Positions 10,266 through 20,176 of a DNA stretch of 62,500 nucleotides are shown here, one piece after another. Numbering within the stretch: the stretch's first letter is position 1; each line of letters opens with the position of its first letter. The DNA is from Symbiodinium natans (Eukaryota > Sar > Dinophyceae > Suessiales > Symbiodiniaceae): positions 100,001 through 162,500 of the forward strand of contig CAJNDS010000242.1 in the NCBI GenBank assembly GCA_905221605.1, read 5' to 3'. The position numbers and the translations under genes were made by a program. Below the pieces are notes generated by a model. That model was not told the DNA's origin. It saw nothing but the letters and a program-made list of their open reading frames with translations, and searched no databases.

Positions 10266-10295
10266 TTCACGAGTCTTCACGAGTCGGCACGAGTC
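10266..10295 (+). repeat. 10-bp tandem repeat, three copies
   Basis: TTCACGAGTC occurs twice, followed by GGCACGAGTC, in the presumed upstream region of the channel gene at 10420. It could be a small regulatory array or just slippage; nothing distinguishes these. Confidence 0.7.
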
Positions 10296-10419
10296 ACTGC
10301 GCCGCGGGCGGTGTCAGCACAGTATGCAGTCGCACATGCATTCTGTTTCGGCCTCGGGAGGCTCAAACATATTCAAAGAGTCATAGATTCTGCGCCCTTG
10401 CCCTGAGCCGCCCTGCACA

Positions 10420-12531
10420 ATGCAGAAGCAGTTGACCTTAAACTCCCTGCGGGCTATGGACAGTGCTCCTCTCTCAGGCAAGCTCTTGGAGAGTGTCCCA
10501 CTCTCAGGACAGCTCCCCTGGAGGGCACCTCGAGAGCAGCATGAGTCTTTTTGGGAGCTCCATCGGAAGCTTGGCGAGTGCTACGACGCGGAGATGAGGA
10601 GTCGACGTGTCGTCTCGGCCGACCTGGGAAAGAAGGCCTGGCCGGTCAGCTCGCCCTCAAGAAGTGTGGAGTTTTCGCCCAGGTTACAGGAGCGGCAGGA
10701 GCGGGCTCCCAGCAAGGACTCCTGCCTCCCTCCGGTGAGGGTCAGGAGCGCTCCAGATGAGATCCCCTTGATGCAAGCCATGGCGCCCTTGCAGGCTTTG
10801 GACGAAGGTCTGCCCAGGGATCTCGGCCATCTCGACAGCTTCTGTGGAGAGATGTCGCCAGTTGTCCCGGCCGCACCTCAGACGGTCTCCGCGCAGAGCC
10901 CGTCATGCCTTGCAGAGTCTTCAGCTGGGTTCAGCGAAAGCCATGAACCCACCCAAACCTTTCCGGGCTATTGGCCGCGTGCTTGCTGGGTGGAGAGGTC
11001 GAGATCACACATGCCCCGCCGGAGAAGCCTGTCGGCTGAGGTTACGAAATCACTTCAAGTCGTTCCGGATGCTCCCGTGCCATATGTCTTGAGTCCCACG
11101 GGCCACTTCCGCAATGCTTGGGACTTCTTCGGAATTCTCTTCCTCATGAACGACGCAGTCGTCATACCACTCCAGCTGGCTCAGGTGAACCTTTTCTCGA
11201 TGTTTCCGGCCCTCCTTGCAATTTCCCAGGTTGCGCTTCTCTACTGGTGTACCGACATCCCCATCTCCTTCTTGACGGGGTTTCTGGACAAAGGCAACCT
11301 CGTGCAAGACTATGGCCGAATTGCTCGCCATTACGCTTGCTCATGGTTTGTCCCAGACCTTGCAGTGACTTTCACAGACGTATTGCTTTGGTTTTCGGAT
11401 GAGAGTGTGGCCGATGGCCCTTCCACCACACGCATCCTTCGGTTCCTGAGGCTTTTTCGGTTGATTCGCCTTGGGAAGCTGACTCGCGTCTCGGCCTTTC
11501 TGCGAGATTACTTCGAGTCTCAGGTGGCATCCATCCAGTTCAGTTTGCTGCTGGTCATGCTTGGCATGCTCTTGCTGGAGCATATGATCGCATGCTGCTG
11601 GTATGGCCTCGGCTCATATGACCCTGAAGCACGTACCTGGCTCACTGCCTCCAGCCTTCGGGATGACACATTCTTCAAGCAATACACCTCCAGCCTGCGG
11701 TGGTCGTTCGCCCAGCTTGGTATTGGAGGCACTCAACTTGAAGCTGTCACTGAAACCGAGGGACTCTATACAATTGTCGTTGGAGTTGTCTCGCTCATCA
11801 GTTCGTCCACGGTTATCAGCTCCATGACATCACTTGTGAGTGCCCTACACCGAAGAAGGATGGAGGAGACGCACCAGTTTGGTCTCTTGCGCCGTTTCTT
11901 GCGACACAACAGTGTCTCACCGAGCCTGAGCCAGCGAATCACACGGTTTCTCTCGTACACATACTACGAGACGCAGTCGCTGTCCCACGAGCAGCCGCAC
12001 ATCCTCAACCTACTCTCCAAGTCATTGCAAGCCGAGCTGCACTTCGCAAGGTACCAGTTCTGCTTGTCAAAGCAAGCATTCCTAGGCCAGATTCTTGGAC
12101 GGGCCTTGAGCTTCCAGGAAGGCCACGTCTTGCAGAACATTGCGATGCAAGGGGTGGCAATCTTGGATGCTGGCGAAGACGATCTTGTGTATTGCTTTGG
12201 CGCTGACGCCGACGCATGCTTCTACAGCTTGCATGGCTCCCTGCGCTATCTACAGAAGGAGAAGGCTCCCGAAGATGTTCCAGTTGGAGTCTGGATCTCC
12301 GAAATGTGCCTGTGGACTACCTGGTCCCACACTGGAGATGTCGTCAGCACCAGCATGAGCAGAATTGCCGCGCTGCACGTGGATTCCTTTTGCAAGGGCA
12401 TCAGCAGTGCGGCGGACTTGCAGCGGCAGGCCCACTTCTATGCCATGGAGTATTTGGAGGAGTTGAACCAGCAAAAAGATGTAACAGACCTTTGGCAGTT
12501 TCAGGCGGGCTCTGTGATGCTGTTGCTTTAG
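10420..12531 (+). CDS. Voltage-sensor cation channel, CNG/HCN/EAG-like, intronless paralogue
   Basis: A 703-residue membrane channel subunit in one exon. The first 220 residues are a hydrophilic cytoplasmic N-terminus with a duplicated PLSG motif (residues 17-30) and a basic RRRS patch. Approximate domains: S1 234-254, S2 259-279, S3 305-325, S4 338-357 (RILRFLRLFRLIRLGKLTR), S5 372-399, pore helix and filter 422-440 (LRWSFAQLGIGGTQ), S6 449-475, C-linker 480-545, and a CNBD-like beta-roll at about 565-660. The K+-channel GYG is replaced by GIGG. The CNBD lacks FGE and the following arginine (WISEMCLWTTW). The ATG at 10420 gives a length typical of this family. It is paralogous to the gene at 1-1709, same strand, but has no intron at the S4 position. 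That fits a retrocopy or intron loss in one copy, or intron gain in the other. Confidence 0.88.
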   Translation: MQKQLTLNSLRAMDSAPLSGKLLESVPLSGQLPWRAPREQHESFWELHRKLGECYDAEMRSRRVVSADLGKKAWPVSSPSRSVEFSPRLQERQERAPSKDSCLPPVRVRSAPDEIPLMQAMAPLQALDEGLPRDLGHLDSFCGEMSPVVPAAPQTVSAQSPSCLAESSAGFSESHEPTQTFPGYWPRACWVERSRSHMPRRRSLSAEVTKSLQVVPDAPVPYVLSPTGHFRNAWDFFGILFLMNDAVVIPLQLAQVNLFSMFPALLAISQVALLYWCTDIPISFLTGFLDKGNLVQDYGRIARHYACSWFVPDLAVTFTDVLLWFSDESVADGPSTTRILRFLRLFRLIRLGKLTRVSAFLRDYFESQVASIQFSLLLVMLGMLLLEHMIACCWYGLGSYDPEARTWLTASSLRDDTFFKQYTSSLRWSFAQLGIGGTQLEAVTETEGLYTIVVGVVSLISSSTVISSMTSLVSALHRRRMEETHQFGLLRRFLRHNSVSPSLSQRITRFLSYTYYETQSLSHEQPHILNLLSKSLQAELHFARYQFCLSKQAFLGQILGRALSFQEGHVLQNIAMQGVAILDAGEDDLVYCFGADADACFYSLHGSLRYLQKEKAPEDVPVGVWISEMCLWTTWSHTGDVVSTSMSRIAALHVDSFCKGISSAADLQRQAHFYAMEYLEELNQQKDVTDLWQFQAGSVMLLL

Positions 12532-12548
12532 TTGCTCTGCTTGCCTCT

Positions 12549-12573
12549 TACATATATATATATATCTATATGT
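12549..12573. repeat. AT microsatellite after the channel gene
   Basis: A short (TA)n run starts about 18 bp after the stop codon of the channel gene. Confidence 0.8.
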
Positions 12574-13122
12574 GTATGGGCTACAGTTTCTGCCATGCCT
12601 GCTCAGCGCCTTCCAGTAGGTGCCCAGAGCCGATGTTGTCAGGCGTCAGAAGAAGAGTTCCTCGACGCCCGCGCCAGCAAGAAGCGGGGGGGGCCATGGG
12701 GCTTCAGGCGAGTCGCTCGCTGGGCAAGGCAGGCGTTCAACCGAAGGCAGGTTTCACCGCTGGCGTAGAGGCGGCCGCGCTGCCGCATGATTTGCGTTCC
12801 TGGCAGCTTGGCAGCGGCTGGCAGCGTCCCCCCCCCAACTTTGTTTGAGCAACCCGCCCATCTCGTGCAACACGGTGCCATTGTACATCTGGGCATCTAG
12901 GCGTCTATAGGGCAACCTAGGGCAACCTAGATAAAACACCTGGACGGTGGCACGACATGGGATGGAGTTGTACCATGGGATGGAGGGCTGGGAGCCGTAG
13001 CACTTCGCTCAAGCGTGACGTGTGAGCTCTCTGAGCTCATTCCAACTTACGGCTTTGGTTTGCCCTCGCTCGCTGTGCGTTCCGTGAGTGTTCGCTGGGC
13101 ATCGCCCTGGCTGAACAAAAAT

Positions 13123-13217
13123 GGGGGGTTTCCGAAAAAATAGGGTACTTTGTTTTTTTGAGGGGGTTCTATTCCATTTGGGGTATTAAAAGGCGTAACC
13201 CATTTTCGGAAACCCCC
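13123..13217. mobile_element. MITE family B, copy 1
   Basis: About 95 bp with terminal inverted repeats: left GGGGGGTTTCCGAAAAAATA, right CATTTTCGGAAACCCCC. The interior has GGGGTTCTATTCC and TTTGGGGTATT, both shared with the copy at 42703-42803. There is no coding capacity. Confidence 0.75.
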
Positions 13218-14176
13218 TAATTCTTCTTTAAGAGACGACACCCGCGTATGCCAACCTGCACCTTGCTGACCCTGAGGTTCTCAATTTACTTAGCCAAGAG
13301 TTGAACTTTACACTTTTTGGGTCGCCTCATTTGGTAGGAATGATCAAGTTACACCTTTCTTTCCCTGGTTGTTGGAGAAGTAAGTTTCGCCATTTAATCT
13401 CACTATTGGTCGTGGTGCCAGACGGGTCATGGCCCCACGTGTCAGCGCAAGAGTGCAGGCTGAGCATTTGAACCCGTTGTTGTGCTGTAGCATTGTCGGC
13501 GATGCTCACTCTCAGCCGGAGCTGTTTTCCCTTATTCAATGGTTTGCATCGTCCGAGCTATGCCAGCTTTGTCTACATGACCTTCTGCCACAAGCAGTCG
13601 GCACGTTTCCACCTTTCCAACTCAATCTCCGACATGACTCGTGCCTTTCGTCCAAAAGCTGCACTTTTAGACTGTGAAGGCCTTTTGGAACAGGCAAGTG
13701 TTGGTTGCTTGCGGCACCCCCCCCCCCCCTCTATGAGCACCGACCCGTATGTGACTGTGAGATACTATGCTCTTCAGCAATGACACGAGGTCTTTCTGCG
13801 CAGCATCATCGATAGCATTGACAAGCCAGTGCGGTTGGGGGGCATCCTGGAGCGTGCAGCATTGGACACCCTGCGCAGAACGGGCCATCAGCAGAGACCT
13901 GTGATCCTGTCTTTGGGCACCCTGGCAACAGCTAGTTCCTGCAGGTGGTGATTTCTGATTTATGATTTATATATAAATATGTATAGAAAAATAAATAAAT
14001 ACAAAAAAAATAAATTATACTCGTTATGAGCGCATTTGGCTGCTGTACATGCAACATCATTGCCAGAAGTAAGGTGGCGATGCCACCGTGGAGGACCTGC
14101 GCGATTGTGTCCTGGCCTCCAGGCAAGCGCTGCTCTGCCCACCCAAAACATGGCAAAGCCTGCAGCAGAAACATGT
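13218..14176. other. No supported gene
   Basis: Open frames of 70-140 codons on both strands lack motifs. There is a 10-C run at about 13719-13728. An A/T-rich stretch at 13955-14020 contains ATAAATAAAT-like repeats. Confidence 0.45.
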
Positions 14177-14282
14177 GGGGGTTTACGAAAATAAGGGACC
14201 CCGAATATGTAACCCCCAAATAGTAGGATTCCCTGACAATAAGGACCCAAATAAGGTGCCCCCCCCCGCCCCCCCCGCCCCC
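14177..14282. mobile_element. MITE family B, copy 2 (one end degraded)
   Basis: It starts GGGGGTTTACGAAAATAAGG and carries the subfamily core CCCCAAATAGTAGGATTCCC, shared with copies at 52176 and 58594. The right terminal repeat is lost in a C-rich tract. Confidence 0.6.
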
Positions 14283-14869
14283 AATTGCAGAAATCCCCGT
14301 GATGAAGCAGCAGTAGAACATGGGCCGCGAGTGCGGAAGCATCCGGGGTCTGGGGGCAGGTCCAGAAGTTCCTTGTCAATGAATGATGGCTCAAGTGCAG
14401 GGGCTTTCTGCCGGCAGCCTGGTAAGTAATACCAACAGCGGACAAAGGAGTGGATGCCGGAAACCCATGGAAGTCCTCAAGCTGGAGAGCAGCAGAGCAC
14501 ACCACAAAAGACAATCTAGCAATACCAAATACTAAAATATTTCACAATACTAGAATTCTATACTTAGTGCTCTGCTGACTTGATATTGACAATACAATAT
14601 CATGGCGTGCTCTTGCCAGCGCCATGAGCCCGAGATGCGCAAGTGGCTACAACCGAAAGGCAGCAATGCCCGATTCCCCGCCCCTTAAAGAGGCTTAAAG
14701 ACGGCCGAGGGAGGGAGTTTAGGGTTTAGGGTGTGTCTCCTGGTCTCTGATAAACTCGGCGGAGGCCTCAGTCCTGGCAGGAAGCAGTTTCCAGTTCAAA
14801 AAGGGCTTCCCCACAAGTGTTCAGTCTGCGGAAAGTCAAAATTAAGGAATATCACCTTCAATCATGCGA

Positions 14870-14981
14870 AGGATCCCTAATGTGGTTTAAGGAAAGTTCC
14901 TCAATCAAGGTGTATTAGTATAATACCCCTTAGTTAAGGATCCCTATATGGTTTAAGGAATAGTCCTCAATTTATGGTGTC
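14870..14981 (+). repeat. ~45-bp direct repeat, two copies
   Basis: Copy 1 starts AAGGATCCCTAATGTGGTTT at about 14870. Copy 2 starts AAGGATCCCTATATGGTTTA at about 14937. Both end near CTCAAT...GGTGT. It lies between telomere-like scraps. Confidence 0.65.
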
Positions 14982-15099
14982 TTGGGCTCTCTGAGGGGAG
15001 CGATTGCATCAGGTTGTGCGGGACCTCTCATGGCTCATCCGGGCGCCTCCGGTGCTTTCCGACCAGGCGGGACTAGCACACATGTTGTGATGTAGTACT

Positions 15100-16950
15100 T
15101 TAAAATTTAGGGTTTAGGGTTTAGGGTTTAGGGTTTAGGGTAACTCGGTTTGTAGGGTTTGAGGTATAATTCTGTTGCCAGCTGCCTGTGGTTGCCTTTT
15201 GTGTGCCAAGGCAGGTATGGAACTCTTGCGCCTCCCAGATTCTGCCGACGAGGCCACAGCTGAAGCTTGTCTCATAGCCCGTTTAGGGTTTAGGGTTTAG
15301 GGTTTAGGGTTGTGCTTTCGGGCCTCTCTTGAGGACTTAACATACATGTCAACACATACGGGCATTCCATTCTCCCTAAACCCGATAAGCCCGAAACCCT
15401 ACCCCCGCAGTGCTGTGGCTAGACTTGGCTAGACCTCTCGCAAAAAACCCTTAACCCAAAGCATGCAACAGGTACCCCAAACCCCATATAAACCCTAAAC
15501 CCCAAACCGGGGGGGGGGGGGGGGGGGAAAGCCGGGGGGCCAAGGACTGGCTGGCAGGACTGGACCGGAATCCCAAGGCACTTCTGGAGAACTTGGAATC
15601 GCAGTCCGGCGTGAAGCGGCTCGGTTCCTTGCTTGCAGGAGTGTTTAGGTTTAGGGATATCAGGGTTTAGGGTTCAGGGTTTAGGGATACAAGGGTGTGG
15701 AGTTCAGGGATATTTGGGTTTAGGGTTTAGGGGTACAAGTGTTTGGGTTTAGGGATATAGAGGGTTCAGGGTTTAGGTTTCGTACAGGGCTTTAGCCGAG
15801 GCCTAGTGGGCTCTTCTCCTGGCACCTGTCCGCAGTCCAGTTGCAGAAGGGTTTGGGGCTATAACCCTGAACCGTGCGAGTCGAAACCCATGCCGAACCC
15901 TTAGGCCTGCCTCGTGCCAGGGTGAGGGCCGAAACTTCGAAGCCCCGTTAAACCCTAAACCCTAAAAGACCTAAGCCCCTAAACCGTAAAAATCAACACC
16001 GGCAAACCCTAAACCCTCAAAGTGCCGTCGAAGCCCTACCCTAAACCCTAAACCCTAAACCCTAAACCGTAAACCCTAAACCCTAAACCGTAAAAAAAAA
16101 AAAACAAAATGGAGCGTAAAGCAACTCGAGGTTTCTACGCCGCAGCCCTGACACAGTTTTGGTTGGAGGCAACTCGGGGATGGGAGAAGCAGCGAAGCAA
16201 AGGACTAGATAACGCGCGAGACTGTGCCCTTATAGGGTTTAGGGCCTTATAGGGTTTAGAAGGGTTTTTGAGGTTCCAACCCGAAAAGCCCTGTTTGTCC
16301 GTCGCATCCAGCATAGCTACACCTGCGGAGTGGCTGTGTGTGGCTGCTCTGCTTGGCAGTTGGCCCAAAAACCCCTAAGCGTGTCAGCTCGGCGGGTGGC
16401 CAACAAACACCCTAAACCCCTAAACTGCCCCTCAACCTCAATTCTATAAACCTAAACCCTAAACCCTAAACCCTAGACCCCCCTAACCCTAAGCCCTAAG
16501 CCCCAAGTCCTTTGTGGTGCTCTGCGCAGGAAGGCCCAGGCTGGAACACAAAGAGAACGCTGTCGGCCGTGCAGCTCAGCACTGGTGCACAGTCCAGGCT
16601 TCGCGAGCGGGGGCTTTCCACACAAAATGGTTCGGAGTTCCGAGGTTTCCCTCGTTACCCCCCCCCCCCCCCCAAACATACGATAATCCTGGCTTGCGGC
16701 TTACTTTCGGAACCTAAGGAAGGGGACAAAGTGTCCGGAAGCCCCCCCTAAACCCTAAACTTGCCCTAAACCCTAAACCCTAAACCCTAAACCCTAAACC
16801 CTAAACCCCAGCTGATGGAGCTCTTGGGCTGCTTTCTGGGAGGCAGACAGCCGGACAGCTCAAGCTGGTCTGCTTGTGCTGGGCTCAGGTCAGGGTTTAG
16901 GGTTCAGGGTTTCGGGTTTAGGGGTTTGGGGTTTAGGGTTTAGGGTTGAG
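15100..16950. repeat. Dense, degenerate telomere-like repeat region
   Basis: TTTAGGG orientation occurs at about 15108-15140, 15283-15311 and 15650-15780 (degenerate). CCCTAAA orientation occurs at about 15948-16088, 16450-16500 and 16745-16807. Interspersed are a run of 19 G (15509-15527) and a C run near 16658-16673. No coding sequence is supported. Confidence 0.8.
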
Positions 16951-17105
16951 GGTTCCATAGTACCCTTCAAGTGGCACCGATGCACCCGACTCAGGCGCCC
17001 TGGTGAAGCTCTTCACGTCGAGTCCTCCGTCAAGTTCTTCGCGGACGCGTCGCACGCGGAGCCGAAGCTCAAGTCCTGCGCAAGCGGCTCGCATGTTCCG
17101 AGTCC

Positions 17106-17244
17106 TTCCTTAAAGGATGGGCTATATTATCACCTATAACCCCCCTTAATTAAAAAGGGGCCCTGGTTTAGGGTTGATGATGGGGTTCCTTAAAGGATGG
17201 GCTATTATCGCCTGTAACCCCTTAAGAAGGGGTCCTGTTTAGGG
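17106..17244 (+). repeat. ~60-bp tandem direct repeat with inverted ends
   Basis: TTCCTTAAAGGATGGGCTAT starts both copies, at 17106 and 17186. Each continues through CACCTATAACC or CGCCTGTAACC to a GGGG...CCTG...TTTAGGG end. The CCCCTTAA / TTAAGAAGGGG interior makes a small hairpin. Confidence 0.7.
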
Positions 17245-17510
17245 GTACTGACGTGCCATACACAAGAAAGAGTACACACGAAACCGATTCGTGGTTCCAG
17301 GAAGGCTCCGCGTGTTGTGGAAATGCTTGGAAGTGCAGATTTTTGTTCTGGAGCGTTCTCTCTCCCCGAAGGCTCCTATGTCGGCCCTTTCCTGCATGAG
17401 ATGCCCGGAAGCAAATGGAGAGCAATTGCCACATAGATGCAGTCTGCTTTGATCTGTACCTGCCCTAAACCCTATTCCCTAAACCCATAAACCCCTTCTG
17501 CATCTCAGGA

Positions 17511-17962
17511 ACTTGGCGTGGCGGCTGGCGGAGGCGAGGAGAAAGATCACCTCGACGAGAAGTGCCTCCGTCGCTTGGCCTTGATGTCACAGAAATCCTG
17601 TGCTGAGCCAGCAGTGCAAGCTTTGGCAGTTCGCGGAAATATTCATTCGGAGAGGCTGTGTGCACTACTCAACGATCTTGGGGGAGTTGCAGGTGCAGGC
17701 GTATTTGCAGAAGGAGTTCGGAGACGTCGCGGTTCGCTCCGTGTACTTTCTCAAAGGCCAGCAAATAGCACAGAACCCTCCCACCTCTCCCTCTGATCCA
17801 CGTCCGTTCTAGCATGTTGCAGTTGTCTTGGACACCCCTAAACGCTAAACCCTAAACCCCTAAACCCCGTAGGCTACATCTTCAAGCCCCTGGAAGAGTT
17901 CTGGTCTTGGGGTCGCCACCTGCGAGATCCTCCGGCTGAGGTCAATGCCGACTCGGCCACAG
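17511..17962 (+). CDS. Possible exons upstream of the exonuclease gene
   Basis: Two stretches look coding. One is around 17515-17800, where EEKDHLDEKCLRRLALMSQK in one frame and FAEIFIRRGCVHYSTILGEL in another suggest a frame change or a short intron. The other is around 17870-17962 (PLEEFWSWGRHLRDPPAEV), followed by a GT donor. They precede the exonuclease on the same strand and could encode its N-terminal region, but no family signature supports this. Confidence 0.3.
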
Positions 17963-18415
17963 GTGTCCTGCTCTAAACTCATTGCCCAGCACATTCTTAG
18001 TCTAGTATTCTCGGGTATGATTTTTCTAGCATAGATATTGAAGCATCTTCTGGTAATTCGGCTATTGGTCTTTTGTAGCAGGTACTAGAATCGTCTATTG
18101 TAGGAGGGTGGAGTGCAAGCAAGCTGTCGTCCTTCGCTGGATTCTGTACCAGTTTTTTTGCCCCGACATCCCTTTAGCAAACACTATTCGCGAGATGTCC
18201 GAGATGTCCATGAAATGCTCCTCGCAGCCCAACTGCTGCAGAATGTATCACGCATGCCCCGGAACTGTGCTTTTTGGTGCATTTTCAGGTCGAGGTCTAG
18301 GCCCCAAAACAATTAAACAAGCTAAAACCCCCCCAAAGACCAGAAACGCCCTAAGCTTCAAAAAGCCAAAACACCCAAAAAAACAACCCAAAACCTAAAC
18401 AAAACCCTGGTGCAG

Positions 18416-20077
18416 AGGCTGGTACACCACGCAGGTTTCGCAGGCCATGGAGGCGATCTCACCAGGAGCCCGCCTGGCCGTGCTCCCCAAGCTTTTCTGG
18501 CTCAGCCCGGCCGTGGCTTCGGGGGATCCGCCCGTGATCCTGGGGGATGAGCCTAGGACCCTGCAATCATGCTTTCCTCTTTTGGTTTTGTTTTGGGGGG
18601 GGGGGGGGGTTGAGAGGACATCATACACAGACGAAGCTTTAGGGGTGTATCTGTGCTCAAATTCTGGAGAGGGTTTAGAGGCTTTTGTGTGATTCAAAAG
18701 GGGCCACAGTACCTAGGAGCTGCCCGGGCAGCAGGAGTCGGTACCGACAGATTGGCCGGAGAAAGTGCGCCGAGACGTGGAGGAGCATTTTCAGAGTGTG
18801 GACACGGCGCTCCTCTTGTGTGAGCTGGTTTTGGCGGAGGGGGAGAAGGATGTGTGGGTGGAGAGGTCCAGGGGCTTCATCCTCCCCCCGGTCTGGGATC
18901 CCAAGGCTCTCATGACGGGAGGACCTCAGGGAATGAAGAACTCTGCGGACCTTTCGCAGCAGGGGCAGGATGAGCCGCCCAGCAAGTGGTCCAACCAGCG
19001 AAGGAAGTACTCGGAGCGGCTGGCAGACACCGCCCGGCAGCTCGCCCCCAGCCTTGAGACCGCAGGGGTCCACGCGACGGTGCCGCAGAAGCTCAGCGAG
19101 GAGCTGACGTCGGAGCATCTGGTCGACTACGTGCTCTTCGCCAAGACGGCGCGGCGAAGCGCCGAGCCATCAAGGTTCCAGCGCCGGCTGTCCCTGCGCA
19201 CCGCCTTGGAGGGCGCCGAAGCTTCGCAGCCGGGCAAGGTGTGCCAGCTGGTCACGGCGGCCTTGGCCCGGCTGGTGGGGCACCAGATGCACCAGCGCAG
19301 TGATGGGCATTTCATCCTGGAGCTGCTTGTCAAGCCCTCGGAACAAAGCCTCGCCCCATCGGCATGCTCTGTGACTTTTGAAGCAGATGCCGATGCAATG
19401 AAGCAAATGTTGGCCCTGGGGCTGTCTGGGGCTTTGTGCTTGCGGCTCGCGGTGAAGTTTGCGGCACGGTTCTGCTTCTCTCCACCACGGATTCCTGAAG
19501 ATCAAGCTCTTGCTCTTTTCGAAGATGCCGTGAACTCTACTGACCGCTCTCGTTTGGCTGGCCTGGTGGAGTACCTAGCAGCGAGCTCCTCCCTCGAGCT
19601 TGCTGACAAGCGATTGCCTCTGGATGCCATCCTCTGCAAACTGACGATGCCACCTGCAGATGGAACCGTCTTGGACCTGGTTTGCCAGCATGTCCCCAGC
19701 TTGTGCCAGAACCTCTCCGCCATGCTCACGTCGACAGGACAGCTGAAGCTCGCCAGAAAAATCGAGACGCGCCGCCTGCGTGGCTTCGCCGGCAACGCCG
19801 GCTACATGGAGGAGGCTGGAAGCCTGAGGCCTCCCTCTGCGACCTCCACGGCTTCGCCGGCTCTGCCCAAGCTCTGCCTGCCCCAGTCGGTACGCATCGT
19901 CCGCGTCGAAGATGCCCAAGGCCTGGACCTGCTCCAAGAACGCCTGAAGACCCAAAAGGGGGTCATCGGCCTAGACGCCGAGTGGAAGCCCTGGGAGGAG
20001 GGCTCCCCGAGCCGCGCCCGCAACCGGAAAGGACACGTGGCGAACCCGGTGCAGCTGCCTGCCTGCTCGCGGGGGGC

Positions 20078-20176
<99 letters not shown>

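Noticed and set aside
10350-10375. Spliced-leader relic (GGCTCAAA) upstream of the channel ATG
   Set aside because: Only eight bases match the leader; the rest does not align.
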